Origin: Sphingomonas sp. Root241
Lineage (GTDB): Bacteria > Pseudomonadota > Alphaproteobacteria > Sphingomonadales > Sphingomonadaceae
Length of the DNA stretch: 64,000 nt
Assembly: GCF_001428865.1 (NCBI RefSeq)
Contig: NZ_LMIV01000002.1
Location: 504,903 to 568,902, forward strand
Reading direction: 5' to 3'
Part shown: in pieces, positions 42,755-51,512 of the stretch
How the letters are laid out: every line of letters starts with the position of its first letter
Numbering within the stretch: the first letter of the stretch is position 1
Notes under the pieces: model-generated
What the model saw: only the letters and a program-made list of their open reading frames with translations
The model's database searches: none
What the model was told of the DNA's origin: nothing
Position numbers and translations under genes: made by a program

Positions 42755-43452
42755 TGCGCGGGGCATCGGTTCTTGCGCTCGCGCTCGCGCTGGCGCCGTT
42801 GCCCGCTGCGGCCGACGTCACCGCGACCTATTCGGTCGGCAAGTCGCAGCTCACCGTCGAGGTCGACGACAGCGGCGATTATCGCGCCGAGATACCGGGC
42901 AAGTTCGCGCTGCTCCGCCACGGCGGCGACGAATTCATCCTGATCACCCACAATGGCAAGGTGAGTGCTACGCGCAGCGACATATTCTTCGCGCTTCTCA
43001 AGACGAAGGCGCCGAAGAACGCTCCGACCGGCGGCCCAATGGCAACGATGCGTTTCGTCACGACGCAAGGAAAGGACGAGGTCGTCGCCGGCCGCAGGGG
43101 CAGCAACTGGCAGATCGCGCCAGAGGGGCAGGAGCCCGCCACGCTGGCGATGGTGGTGAGCGCCGACGCGCAGCTCGCGCCGGTCGGGGGTGTGTTCCAT
43201 CGGGGTATCGCACGCGCACTCGACGGGTTCGCGCCGTTCTTCGGGAACAATATGGGCTTCCGCGACCAGATCGTTGCAGTATTGGCCAAGGGGACGGTAT
43301 TGCGCCTCGCCGGTCCCGAAAACATCGTGCTGCAGAATGTGAGCGGCGACGAGATCGATGCCGGGCGTTTCGCGGCTCCAGCGGAGCTGCTCGACTCGGA
43401 GGCGTTCGACGCCGCGCTCGACGAACCGACGCAGCCACCCGCCAAGCCCTGA
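42754..43452 (+). CDS. Secreted protein, paralogue 2 of the tandem pair
   Basis: A 232-residue exported protein with a signal peptide (MRGASVLALALALAPLPAAA, cut before DVTATYS). It shows the same order of blocks as the lipoprotein before it: VTATYSVGKSQLTVEVDDSG, DEFILITHNGKVSAT, EVVAGRRGSNWQI, LAMVVSADAQLAPVG, VLAKGTVLRL, and DAGRFAAPAELLD. It lacks the lipid-anchor cysteine. The start ATG shares one base with the previous stop, so the pair is coupled. Role unknown. It converges on the Coq4-like gene with a three-base gap. Confidence 0.75.
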   Translation: MRGASVLALALALAPLPAAADVTATYSVGKSQLTVEVDDSGDYRAEIPGKFALLRHGGDEFILITHNGKVSATRSDIFFALLKTKAPKNAPTGGPMATMRFVTTQGKDEVVAGRRGSNWQIAPEGQEPATLAMVVSADAQLAPVGGVFHRGIARALDGFAPFFGNNMGFRDQIVAVLAKGTVLRLAGPENIVLQNVSGDEIDAGRFAAPAELLDSEAFDAALDEPTQPPAKP

Positions 43453-43455
43453 GCC

Positions 43456-44217
43456 TCAGATCCCGGTGAGCCCCGCCTCGGCGAGGCTGGCCTGCGCGAC
43501 ACGATAGGCCCGCGGCTCGGCGATATCGAGCCGGCGCCGTGCGGCGTCGATCGGCTCGGCGAGCAGCGCCTCGTAGTCCTCGCCGTGGAGCCAGCCGGCC
43601 TGCTTACCGTGCCGGTATCCCTCGATCACGGCGCGGAGGAAATCGAGCTTGCCGGTGATGCGGATGCTCTTGAGCGCGGCGCCGGCGGCGATGAACGCCC
43701 AGCCGAGCCCGCCGGTCTGCGCATAGGAAAAGGCGACGAGGCAGGCCTCGCCGAGATGCTCGTCGGCCTTGTAGCCGGTGAGGACGTGCCAGAGATCATG
43801 GATGTCGCGCTCGCGGCGGCCCATCCAGGCATAAGGATGCTCGACAGTGAAGGCTTCGACGCCGATCGCGTTCATGCTCACTTCCTCGAGCCCCTTGGCG
43901 GTATAGCCGGTGGCGTCGAGGAAGCTGCGATACGCCGCACCGACGGTGCCCTCGGCGAAGCCGTCGATCCAGCTGCGATCCGAGAGCCGCTCGGCGAGCT
44001 CGAGCCGGCGATAGGCGAGCTTGCCGCCGCCGGGGACGGTGAGCAGCTTGCGGTAATTCTTCTGGGTCACGTCGCCGTTCAGCGCGCGCATGATGCGGAA
44101 CACCTGCTCGGTATCGTCGCCGTTCGACAGCAGCCGGCGCAATGCCGAGAGCGCCGTGCCCCATTCGCGCTTCATCGGGATGCCGGGATTGAACGGCTCG
44201 GGTGCCTGGGTCGCCAT
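43456..44217 (-). CDS. Coq4-like ubiquinone biosynthesis protein
   Basis: A 253-residue Coq4-family protein. The metal-site motif H-D-x-x-H is in ERDIHDLWHVLTGYKADEHLGE, the family hallmark. Other parts are ALRRLLSNGDDTEQVFRIMR near the start and AYRVAQASLAEAGL at the end. Coq4 organises the ubiquinone synthesis complex in mitochondria, and recent work on eukaryotic COQ4 assigns it a C1 decarboxylation-hydroxylation step. I start at ATG 44217; a TTG at 44232 would add five residues. It interrupts the old dnaN-recF spacing. Confidence 0.85.
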   Translation of the reverse strand: MATQAPEPFNPGIPMKREWGTALSALRRLLSNGDDTEQVFRIMRALNGDVTQKNYRKLLTVPGGGKLAYRRLELAERLSDRSWIDGFAEGTVGAAYRSFLDATGYTAKGLEEVSMNAIGVEAFTVEHPYAWMGRRERDIHDLWHVLTGYKADEHLGEACLVAFSYAQTGGLGWAFIAAGAALKSIRITGKLDFLRAVIEGYRHGKQAGWLHGEDYEALLAEPIDAARRRLDIAEPRAYRVAQASLAEAGLTGI

Positions 44218-44313
44218 GATCTGCCTGCTCAACTACTGACAACAGTGTAAATAGCAAACATTGCCGGAAAGTTCAATTCGGTCCATCCTTTTGCGCGAAG
44301 AGGGAGACGTTCG

Positions 44314-44658
44314 ATGCGAAGCTGGATCGTGCCCGCCGCATTTGCCGGCCTGCTACTTCCGGGCTGCGGCCCGAAAACGCCCGAACAGGCGCAGATCGAC
44401 AATATCCAGCAGGTCGCCGGCGCCGAAGCCGAGGCGATCCAATCCGCCGCTGGGAACGAGGCCGCCGCGCTCCGCGCCGAGGCCGACACGATCGCCGGCC
44501 AGGCCGAGATCGCCAACGGCTTCGAGGCCGAGCGGCTCGAGACCCGCGTCGAGGCACTCCGCAAGGAAGCGCGGATCGTCGAGCGCCATGCCGATGCGCA
44601 GGTCCGCGCCGTGCGCGATCGCGCGCGTGCCGATGTGAGTGCCGTCAAGGCGCAGTGA
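44314..44658 (+). CDS. Small coiled-coil lipoprotein
   Basis: A 114-residue predicted lipoprotein with lipobox LLPGC (Cys18). The rest is one long Ala/Glu/Arg-rich helix with heptad character (EAEAIQSAAGNEAAALRAEA, ARIVERHADAQVRAVRDRAR). It looks like a small periplasmic spacer or tether. A ggagac site lies before the ATG. It converges on a 53-residue gene four bases away. Confidence 0.75.
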   Translation: MRSWIVPAAFAGLLLPGCGPKTPEQAQIDNIQQVAGAEAEAIQSAAGNEAAALRAEADTIAGQAEIANGFEAERLETRVEALRKEARIVERHADAQVRAVRDRARADVSAVKAQ

Positions 44659-44661
44659 GAA

Positions 44662-44823
44662 TTACAGGATCAGCCGCTTGCGGACCTCGGCGCGGCGCTG
44701 GAAAATCGAGGCCATTTCGAGGTGGAGCGCACGGTCGCGGGCATTGGCCGCCCGCTCGGCCCGCTCGCGCTCTTCGCGTGCGCGCCGGTCGTTGAACGAT
44801 ACCAAAGCTTCCAGTCCGAGCAT
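44662..44823 (-). CDS. Small charged helical protein (53 aa)
   Basis: A 53-residue protein, MLGLEALVSFNDRRAREERE then ERAANARDRALHLEMASIFQ and RRAEVRKRLIL. It is one continuous basic/acidic helix, with no signal peptide. A gene this short is easily missed, but the frame fills the gap between the lipoprotein and dnaN exactly and its composition is far from random. Function unknown. It lies downstream of dnaN on the same strand, 94 bases from its stop. Confidence 0.6.
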   Translation of the reverse strand: MLGLEALVSFNDRRAREERERAERAANARDRALHLEMASIFQRRAEVRKRLIL

Positions 44824-44887
44824 GGGCGGCGCTTTACCACGCCGCTTGCAAACAAAATCCTACGTATTGTCGCGACTCGCGGAAATA

Positions 44888-44896
44888 CGTGGATAA
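44888..44896 (-). other. DnaA-box-like nonamer
   Basis: TTATCCACG on the minus strand differs from the consensus DnaA box TTATCCACA at one position. It lies 21 bases downstream of the dnaN stop, next to a short A/T-rich stretch (44845-44885). A single site; I see no cluster that would make an origin. Confidence 0.35.
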
Positions 44897-44917
44897 CTGG
44901 CCTCAATTCGTCGCGAT

Positions 44918-46030
44918 TCAGACCCGCATCGGCATCAGCACGTACAGCGCCGGTGCGCTGTCATTCTCGCGGATCAAGGTCGGTGCCGCGGCATCGGCGA
45001 GATGGACCTCGACGAGGTCGCCTTCGATCTGCGCGAGGATGTCCATCAAATAGCGGCTGTTGAAGCCGATCTCGAACGGCATCGCAGCATATTCGCCCGG
45101 CACCTCTTCCGCCGCCGCACCGTTTTCGGGACTGGTGACCGAGAGGATGATCTTGTCGCGATCGAGCGCCATCTTGACCGCGCGGGTCTTCTCGGTGGCG
45201 ATCGTCGAGACGCGGTCGACGCCCTGCATGAAGCTCTTGGGGTCGATCTTGAGGATCTTGTCGTTCGCGGTCGGGATGACGCGGCTGTAATCGGGGAAGG
45301 TACCGTCGATCAGCTTCGAGGTCAGGATCGCCTGGCCGAGATCGAAGCGGATCTTCGAGCCGGAGAGCGACACGCCGACCGAACCATCGACCTCGTCGAG
45401 CAGTTTGCGCAGCTCGGCGACGCACTTACGCGGGACGATCACGTCGGGCATGCCGTCGGCGCCGTCGGGGCGGGCCACGGTGACGCGCGCGAGGCGGTGG
45501 CCGTCGGTGGCGGCGGCGCGGAGCAGCGGCTGGGCGTCGTCGGTCACGTGCAGGAAGATGCCGTTGAGGTAATAACGCGTCTCTTCGGTCGAGATCGCGA
45601 AGCGGGTCTTGTCGATGATCTGCTTGAGCGTCTCGGCCGGCAGCTCGAACGTCGTCGGCAGCTCGCCCTCGGCGATCATCGGGAAATCGTCGCGCGGCAG
45701 CGTGGCCAGCGTGAACTTGGCGCGGCCGGCATTGACCGTGATCCGCCCTTCCGCGGCGGCGAGCTCGACCTGCGAGCCCTCGGGCAGCTTCCGCACGATA
45801 TCGAACAAGGTGTGCGCCGAGACGGTGATCGCGCCCGGCTGATCGACCGCGGCGGCGATCGTCTCATCGATCTGCAGGTCGAGATCGGTCGCCATCAGCC
45901 GCATCGTGCCCCCGGCCTGCGCCTCGATCAACACGTTGGACAGGATCGGGATCGTGTTGCGCCGCTCGACCACCGACTGGACGTGGCTGAGGCCCCTCAA
46001 CAGAGTTGCGCGTTCGATCGTCGCCTTCAT
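44918..46030 (-). CDS. dnaN: DNA polymerase III sliding clamp (beta subunit)
   Basis: A 370-residue beta clamp, three homologous domains. Family parts: MKATIERATLLRGLSHVQSV, RRNTIPILSNVLIEA, the ATDLDLQID strand, YYLNGIFLHV, ATDGHRLARV, FPDYSRVIPTAND and the C-terminal LYVLMPMRV, where the M-P-M-R ending shapes the partner-binding pocket. I start at ATG 46030, with a GTG codon just before it. It is the first of the dnaN, recF, gyrB series in transcription order. Confidence 0.98.
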   Translation of the reverse strand: MKATIERATLLRGLSHVQSVVERRNTIPILSNVLIEAQAGGTMRLMATDLDLQIDETIAAAVDQPGAITVSAHTLFDIVRKLPEGSQVELAAAEGRITVNAGRAKFTLATLPRDDFPMIAEGELPTTFELPAETLKQIIDKTRFAISTEETRYYLNGIFLHVTDDAQPLLRAAATDGHRLARVTVARPDGADGMPDVIVPRKCVAELRKLLDEVDGSVGVSLSGSKIRFDLGQAILTSKLIDGTFPDYSRVIPTANDKILKIDPKSFMQGVDRVSTIATEKTRAVKMALDRDKIILSVTSPENGAAAEEVPGEYAAMPFEIGFNSRYLMDILAQIEGDLVEVHLADAAAPTLIRENDSAPALYVLMPMRV

Positions 46031-46100
46031 CACTCAAAACCCCCGGTGCCGCGCTCGAATCCGGGCGCTGACGATTGGCTCGGTCACAATCTCTAACGCC

Positions 46101-46129
46101 AAAAAGGGCCGGGGCAAGCGCCCCGACCC
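46101..46129 (-). terminator. Intrinsic terminator after outer-membrane barrel gene
   Basis: On the minus strand: GGGTCGGGGC-gctt-GCCCCGGCCC with one wobble pair, then TTTTT. It begins 35 bases after the stop of the gene at 46164 and ends the transcript before dnaN. Confidence 0.88.
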
Positions 46130-46163
46130 TCTCATGCACACCAAATTTGGCGTGGGGCGTGCT

Positions 46164-46817
46164 TCAGAAGCGGAAGCCGACGCCCGCGACGATCTGGTGA
46201 CGATCGGTATCGACGTCGAACGTGTCGGTCACCGTACCGTTGGCGAACTGGAAATCCGCCTTGGTGTAGTTCGAGTAGCGATACTCGAGCTTGGCATAGG
46301 TGTTGGTGCCGATCGACTTTTCGATACCCGCGCCGGCGCGCCAGCCGTCGAGCTGGAAATTCTCGTCGGTCGTGGTGGTGCCGTTGTCGGCGGTCACGTC
46401 CAGTCGGGCATTGGTGTAGCCGCCCTTGGCATAGAGCAAAGTGCCCGTGCCGACCGGAACGCCGACGCGCCCGCCGACATAGATGTCGCGGCCGGCCTTG
46501 ACGCGGCCATAGCCGAAGAAGTTCGGATCGCTGGTGTCGGTGGTGACCTTGGCGGTAGAGCCGCTCAATTCGCCTTCGATGCCGAGCACAACGCCACCGA
46601 CGGGGATGTCATAGCCGGCCTCGACGCCGTACTGGGCACCCTCGATGCTCTGGTCGTCGCCACGGACGCGCGAATCCTCGCTGTCGCCCGGGCGGACGAT
46701 GTCGAGACCGCCGACCACGCCGACACGGAAACCGCTGGGGGCCGCATCCTGCGCGAAGGCGGGGGCGGCGAGGGCCGACGAGGCGGCTAGGGCGGCGACG
46801 AATACAAGCTTACGCAT
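46164..46817 (-). CDS. Small outer-membrane beta-barrel protein 1
   Basis: A 217-residue outer membrane protein. The signal peptide is MRKLVFVAALAASSALAAPA, cut after AFA-Q. The mature chain is a series of amphipathic strands typical of eight-stranded barrels (VGVVGGLDIVRPG, YGVEAGYDIPVGGVVLGIEG, LLYAKGGYTNARLDV, AGAGIEKSIGTNTYAKLEYR, GVGFRF with C-terminal Phe). It is related to the Omp25/heat-resistant agglutinin type barrels of alphaproteobacteria. The gene at 47103 is its paralogue. It starts at ATG 46817 behind a ggag site. Confidence 0.88.
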   Translation of the reverse strand: MRKLVFVAALAASSALAAPAFAQDAAPSGFRVGVVGGLDIVRPGDSEDSRVRGDDQSIEGAQYGVEAGYDIPVGGVVLGIEGELSGSTAKVTTDTSDPNFFGYGRVKAGRDIYVGGRVGVPVGTGTLLYAKGGYTNARLDVTADNGTTTTDENFQLDGWRAGAGIEKSIGTNTYAKLEYRYSNYTKADFQFANGTVTDTFDVDTDRHQIVAGVGFRF

Positions 46818-46960
46818 AACTACTCCTTGGGTACCGGCCCGCTTGTTCGTGCGAGCCGGGCCATAACTGGGGACCCGAGTCCGCAGTTGCATGAACCTCA
46901 GATAAACAGGAAAAAGCGTGATATTAGAGCAACAGCGGGGCGGGTGTTGCTCATGATCAA

Positions 46961-47093
46961 TCCTCCCTCGCTTTAGCGGGGGAGGTGGCACGCGCAGCGT
47001 GACGGAGGGGCTTGGCCGCGAGCACGTCGCTTGCGGCTAGGTCCCCTCCACCAGCTTCGCTGGTCCCCCTCCCCCGCTGAAGCGGGGGGAGGA
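46961..47093. repeat. Palindromic repeat, family F (relative of family A)
   Basis: Bounded by TCCTCCCTCGCTTTAGCGGG-ggagg and cccctccccc-GCTGAAGCGGGGGGAGGA. The interior CCCCTCCACCAGC-ttcgc-TGGTCCCCCTCCCC matches the arrangement of family A (CCCCCTCCACCAGCC, GGTTCCCCTCCCC), so the two are variants of one design. It fills the gap between two outer-membrane barrel genes and stops ten bases from the second one's stop codon. Confidence 0.88.
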
Positions 47094-47102
47094 TTATCTG
47101 GT

Positions 47103-47693
47103 TCAGAAGCGGACGCCGACGCCGCCCAGCACCTGATGGCGCTTGGCGTCGATGCCCGAATTGTCCGAATCATACTTCGAATAGCGGTACTCGCCCTTCA
47201 GATAGACCTTGTCGTTGAGCTTGACCTCGGCACCCGCGCCGACGCGGAAGCCGCCGACCGTGTCATGGTCTTCGATCGTGCCCGTGGTGGAGGTGTATTC
47301 GGAGTTGAAGCGGGCATTGGTGTAGCCGCCCTTGGCATAGATCAGCGCGCGTTCGCCGACGACGAAGCCGGCGCGGGCGCCGACATAGAGATCGCGGCCG
47401 GCGGAGACCTTCAGCCGGTCGCCCGCGACGAGCACGCCGTTGGCGGTGTCCTTGGTGGTCGAACCGGTGACTTCGCCTTCGACGCCGAACACGGCCTTGC
47501 CGGCCTGATAGTCATAGCCGAGCTGGCCGCCATAGACGACGCCGTCGCGCGATCCGTTGCTGATCGAATCGTCGCCGACATGATCCCAGCCGACGATCGC
47601 TTCGGCGCGCGGGCCGGTGAAGGTCGCGTCCTGCGCGAAGGCGGGAGTGGCTGCGGCGGATGCGGCGAGCGCGGCGAGGATAAGCTTACGCAT
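47103..47693 (-). CDS. Small outer-membrane beta-barrel protein 2
   Basis: A 196-residue paralogue of the neighbouring barrel. It has the same signal peptide style (MRKLILAALAASAAATPAFA), FGVEGEVTGSTTKDT, AGRDLYVGARAGFVVGERALIYAKGG (quoted in part: RALIYAKGGYTNARF), VYLKGEYRYSKYDS and a terminal GVGVRF. The shared blocks GRD-YVG-R-G, L-YAKGGYTNAR and K-EYRYS show recent common origin. Both copies are on the minus strand, separated by a palindromic repeat. Confidence 0.88.
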   Translation of the reverse strand: MRKLILAALAASAAATPAFAQDATFTGPRAEAIVGWDHVGDDSISNGSRDGVVYGGQLGYDYQAGKAVFGVEGEVTGSTTKDTANGVLVAGDRLKVSAGRDLYVGARAGFVVGERALIYAKGGYTNARFNSEYTSTTGTIEDHDTVGGFRVGAGAEVKLNDKVYLKGEYRYSKYDSDNSGIDAKRHQVLGGVGVRF

Positions 47694-47850
47694 GGGGATA
47701 CTCCGTTACTGGTACTTGCGCTCCGATGACGGAGCGGGTGTGCTGATGCCGTAAGTCACCTGTTTGTTGCATGAACGAAACGAGGCGGAATCGGGGCATG
47801 CCGCAATTCCGCCATTGCCTTTGGCGCCGGGAGGCGCTGAGGAAGGGCGC

Positions 47851-48516
47851 ATGCCAGCCAGCAACCGCCCCGTCAGCAACAGGAAGGGCCGCGATTTCAT
47901 CGCGCGTCACGGCGAGACGGTGTTCAACATCGCGCGCCGGATGCAGGGCGATCATCCGCACACGCCGCTCACCCGCGCCGGTTTCGCCCAGGCCGATGCG
48001 ATGGGCGCGGCGCTGCGCGAACTGCTCGGCCCGAAGCCGAAGCTGACCCTGTGGTCATCGAGCGCGGGCCGGGCGCTCCAAACGCTGGCGATCATCGCCG
48101 AGCATCTCGAGCTCGACTGGCATCAAGTGAAGACTGACGATCGCCTCGTCGAGATCGGCATGGGGAGCTGGAGCGGGCGCTATTACGACGATCTGCAGCA
48201 AGAGGTCGGGACGTTCCTCGATCTCGAGCACGGACTGTACACGCGGCCGCCCGAAGGCGGCGAATGGTATGATGCGATCGCCACGCGGGTTTCGGGCTGG
48301 CTCGCCGATACCGACCAGGATCCGGGCGACCGGCTGGTGATCATGCACGGCATGTCGAGCCGCATCCTGCGCGGCGTGATGACGGGCATGGACGTGATGC
48401 CGCAGTTCGACGCACCGGTGGCGCCCGATCTGCCGCAGGGATCGATCGTGCTGATCGAGCAGGGCGTCGAGCACGTGGTCCATCTCGGCACCGGGCGCGG
48501 CGCGGCGCCGGCATGA
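47851..48516 (+). CDS. Histidine phosphatase family protein
   Basis: A 221-residue phosphoglycerate-mutase-like phosphatase. The phospho-histidine is in FIARHGETVFN, the arginine in SSSAGRALQTLAIIAEHL and the second catalytic His in LVIMHGMSSRILRGVM. The acid is probably in DDRLVEIGMGSWSG. The substrate cannot be told from sequence. I start at ATG 47851; an upstream frame is open. It overlaps the next gene by four bases. Confidence 0.88.
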   Translation: MPASNRPVSNRKGRDFIARHGETVFNIARRMQGDHPHTPLTRAGFAQADAMGAALRELLGPKPKLTLWSSSAGRALQTLAIIAEHLELDWHQVKTDDRLVEIGMGSWSGRYYDDLQQEVGTFLDLEHGLYTRPPEGGEWYDAIATRVSGWLADTDQDPGDRLVIMHGMSSRILRGVMTGMDVMPQFDAPVAPDLPQGSIVLIEQGVEHVVHLGTGRGAAPA

Positions 48517-48968
48517 TCGCGCTCGCTCTGGCGCTGCTGCTCCAGCCGCGCGACACCCTGGGGGTTTTCGGGAGCTGGGGCGCGTTTCGCGACCCTTCGC
48601 CGTTGCGCTGCTTCGCGATCGCCAGACCGGTCGAGCGCGGCCGGAGCCAGCCCTTCGCCAGCATCGCGACCTGGCCGGGACAAGGCGCGCGCAACCAGCT
48701 TCACATCCGCCTCAGTCGCGCGCGCGCGGCCAATGCCCGGGTAACGCTGGCGATCGGCGAGCGCCGTTTCGAGCTCCGCGCGGGCGATATGGATGCCTGG
48801 GCCCCCGATCCGCGCACCGATGCCGCCGTGGTCGCGGCGATCCGCGACGGGCGCAGCATGAGCGTCGAGACGGTCTCGGCCAACGGTACCGCCTTTGCGG
48901 ACACCTATGCGCTTAAGGGTGCGGCAACCGCGATCGATGCGGCGGCTTTGGGGTGCGCGGGGCGCTGA
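48513..48968 (+). CDS. IalB-like (invasion-associated locus B) protein
   Basis: A 151-residue exported protein. After a short hydrophobic leader (MIALALALLLQ), it has GVFGSWGAFRDPSPLRCFAI, ASIATWPGQG, LHIRLSRAR and the closing YALKGAATAIDAAALGCAGR, with one N-terminal and one C-terminal cysteine as in IalB-family proteins. The family is periplasmic; its biochemical role is unclear. It is coupled to the phosphatase gene by an ATGA overlap, and converges on the LysR gene. Confidence 0.78.
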   Translation: MIALALALLLQPRDTLGVFGSWGAFRDPSPLRCFAIARPVERGRSQPFASIATWPGQGARNQLHIRLSRARAANARVTLAIGERRFELRAGDMDAWAPDPRTDAAVVAAIRDGRSMSVETVSANGTAFADTYALKGAATAIDAAALGCAGR

Positions 48969-48970
48969 TA

Positions 48971-49864
48971 TCAGCCGAGATACTCGCGCAGCCCCGTCAC
49001 CAGGGCGTCGAACACTACACGCACCCGTGCCACGCCGCGCAAATCCTCGTGGCAGACGACCCAGGTCTCCAGATCGAAGCCGAAGCCTTCGGGCACCAGC
49101 CGCACCAGCCCGTCGCGCACCGCCAGCGGCACCTGGCACACGCCGATGCCGAGCCCTGCGCGGATCGCGGCGAGCTGGGCGAGATCGCTGTCGCTGCGAA
49201 AGGCGAAATCGGCAAGGCGCACCGGAAATCCCTGTGCCTGGAGCGCGCGGAGTATCGGCGTGTCGCGCTCGACTCCGATCAGCCGATGGTCGCGCACGGC
49301 CTCGAGCGTGTGCGGCGTTCCCGCCGCGGCGAGATAATCGGCGTGGGCGTGGAGCCCGAGCCGCACCGCGCCGATCCGCTGCGCGACCAGCGCCTCCTGC
49401 ATCGGAGCGACCATCCGCACCGCGACATCGGCCTCGCGGCGCAGCATGTCCTCGTTGCGGTTGCTGGGGCTGAGCTCGATCACCAACGCCGGATGTCGCG
49501 CCGCCAAGCGCGCTAGGATCGGCGGCAGCACCTCGACGGCGATCACGTCGCTCGCCGAGATCCGCACGCGCCCCGCGATCTCGGCCGCTTCGGCAGAGGC
49601 GGCGCGCCCGAACGCGTCGGCGGCGAGCGCCATCGCGCGGGCATGTTCGGCGAGTGCGCGCGCTTGCTCCGTCGGCAGCAGACCGCTGGGGCTGCGCGTG
49701 AACAGGGGCGTGCCGATCTCCGCCTCGAGCTCTTCGATCCGCCGCCGGACGGTCGGCTGCGCGATGCCGATCCGCCGCGCGGCGGCCGACAAGCTGCCTT
49801 CGGTCATGACTGCAAGGAACGCGCGCTGGCGCTCCCAATCGATTCCGGCATCGAGTGAGCTCAT
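48971..49864 (-). CDS. LysR-family transcriptional regulator
   Basis: A 297-residue LysR regulator. The N-terminal helix-turn-helix is WERQRAFLAVMTEGSLSAAA, RRIGIAQPTVRRRIEELEAE and FTRSPSGLLPTEQ. The effector domain follows from about residue 90 (VRISASDVIAVEVLPPILAR, then RREADVAVRMV). It lies divergent from an epimerase-like gene, 90 bases away, which is the usual LysR target arrangement. A TTTG-N13-CAAA dyad (49868-49888) in that gap could be its site. Confidence 0.92.
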   Translation of the reverse strand: MSSLDAGIDWERQRAFLAVMTEGSLSAAARRIGIAQPTVRRRIEELEAEIGTPLFTRSPSGLLPTEQARALAEHARAMALAADAFGRAASAEAAEIAGRVRISASDVIAVEVLPPILARLAARHPALVIELSPSNRNEDMLRREADVAVRMVAPMQEALVAQRIGAVRLGLHAHADYLAAAGTPHTLEAVRDHRLIGVERDTPILRALQAQGFPVRLADFAFRSDSDLAQLAAIRAGLGIGVCQVPLAVRDGLVRLVPEGFGFDLETWVVCHEDLRGVARVRVVFDALVTGLREYLG

Positions 49865-49954
49865 CAAATTTGTATAGGCGAGCTGCAAAGGTTCGGCAAT
49901 TTTCTTTGAGTTGTTCCGCGTCCATCTGCTGTCCGGCAAGCAATGGAGACGATC

Positions 49955-50887
49955 ATGGAAAAGACGGCATTGGTGCTCGGCGCGATCGGGGGCGTTGGCG
50001 GCGAGACGGCACGTGCGCTGGTGCGTCACGGCTGGAAGGTGCGGGGGCTGGTGCGCAGCGTGCGACCGGGGCTCGACGCCGGGATCGAATGGATCGAAGG
50101 CGATGCGATGGATGCCGCCGCGGTATCGGGCGCCGCGCGGGGCGTCGCGGCGATCCTGCATGCCGTCAATCCGCCGGGCTATCGCGATTGGGCGCGGCTC
50201 GTGCCGGCGATGCTCGCCAACAGCATCGCCGCGGCGCGGGCGAACGACGCGCGGCTGGTGCTGCCGGGGACGATCTATAATTATGATCCCGCCGCCACGC
50301 CGGTGGCGCAGGCGGATTCGCCGCAGGACCCGGCGACGCGCAAGGGACGGATCCGCGTCGAGATGGAGCGGAGCATCCACGCTTCCGGGGTCCGCGCGCT
50401 GATCCTGCGCACCGGCGATTTCTATGGCCCGCGGCCCGGCAATAGCTGGCTGTCGCAGGGGATGGTGAAGCCGGGACGGGTACGTTCGATCCTGTATCCG
50501 GGCGGCAAGGGCATCGGTCACGCCTGGGCTTATCTGCCCGATGTCGCCGAGACCTTCGCGCTGTTGCTGGATCGCGAGCCCGTGCTGCCGCACTTCGCGC
50601 GCTTCCATTTCGGCGGACATTGGGATGCCGACGGCACGCGCTTCACGCGTTCGATCCGGGAAGTGCTCGGCAGGAAATTACCTGTGCGCGGCATGCCGTG
50701 GTGGGCGTTGCCGCTGATCGCGCCGTTCAATCCGACGATGCGCGAGATGATCGAGATGCGGCCTTATTGGCGGCATCCGCTGCGGCTCGACAATCGCGAA
50801 CTCGTCGCCTTTCTGGGCGAGGAACCGCATACGCCACTAGCGCAATCGCTCGCGACCAGCTTCGCCGCGCTCGGTATCACCGCTTGA
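49955..50887 (+). CDS. NAD(P)-dependent epimerase/reductase-like protein
   Basis: A 310-residue Rossmann protein of the NAD-dependent epimerase group. The dinucleotide loop is [18 protein letters not shown], followed by [21 protein letters not shown] and [14 protein letters not shown]. The usual catalytic Tyr-x-x-x-Lys is not clear (YNYD replaces it), so the reaction is open. ATG 49955 has a ggag site six bases upstream; ATG 49943 is possible. Divergent LysR control is likely. Confidence 0.85.
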   Translation: MEKTALVLGAIGGVGGETARALVRHGWKVRGLVRSVRPGLDAGIEWIEGDAMDAAAVSGAARGVAAILHAVNPPGYRDWARLVPAMLANSIAAARANDARLVLPGTIYNYDPAATPVAQADSPQDPATRKGRIRVEMERSIHASGVRALILRTGDFYGPRPGNSWLSQGMVKPGRVRSILYPGGKGIGHAWAYLPDVAETFALLLDREPVLPHFARFHFGGHWDADGTRFTRSIREVLGRKLPVRGMPWWALPLIAPFNPTMREMIEMRPYWRHPLRLDNRELVAFLGEEPHTPLAQSLATSFAALGITA

Positions 50888-50927
50888 GCCGATGCGGGCG
50901 GCGAACGCGTCGCCGCCCGCCCGTCGG

Positions 50928-51344
50928 TTATTTCGCCGGCGCTGGCGCTGCAGGCGCCGCCGGCTGCTGTGCCGCTGCCGCGTCCTGGATCTTCTTGTTC
51001 AGCGCCGTGTCCGATTGCATCGCCTGTGCGATCTCGTTGAAGCGCTTGGCCGGCAGGCCCGTCGCGGTGATCGCCTCGACCATCTTGGCGTTCTTGTCGG
51101 CTTCGGGAACAGTGGCGTCCTGGCGGACCTTGGCGACCGCGAGCGCCGCGGTGGCGAACTGGTTGATCTCGGCATCGCTCACCGCAGTGGCGGTAGTGGC
51201 GGTGCCGGCACCGGTGGTGCCTTCCTGTGCCGGCGCGGCGGGTGCCGGCTCGGCGGGCGCAGGCGAGGTCTGGGCAGTCTGTGCCATCGCCGCCGGCGCG
51301 CAGATCAGCGCCGCGGAGAGGATCATCGAGGTACGAAACTTCAT
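50928..51344 (-). CDS. DUF4168 exported protein
   Basis: A 138-residue secreted protein. Signal peptide [21 protein letters not shown]; an Ala/Pro/Thr-rich stretch (about 23-50); the DUF4168 helix region [39 protein letters not shown]; and an Ala/Pro tail. Function unknown. It lies divergent from rlmN, with about 170 bases between. Confidence 0.82.
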   Translation of the reverse strand: MKFRTSMILSAALICAPAAMAQTAQTSPAPAEPAPAAPAQEGTTGAGTATTATAVSDAEINQFATAALAVAKVRQDATVPEADKNAKMVEAITATGLPAKRFNEIAQAMQSDTALNKKIQDAAAAQQPAAPAAPAPAK

Positions 51345-51512
51345 ATTACGCTCCGAATTGGGTACGCCCCCAACGCCAAGCTGGACGGCGGGGTCCCGCC
51401 GGGGCAACCGCTCCGCGACGCGGCGTGGCAGAAGCGGGATGGAGCAGCCATTTGCGGCGGGATTCGCCACCGGGAGTGGAATTCGCGCGCGAAATCGACT
51501 AGATGCGCCGTC

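Noticed and set aside
44845..44900. Replication origin next to dnaN
   Set aside because: Only one near-match DnaA box and a short A/T-rich run; no box cluster and no dnaA gene nearby.
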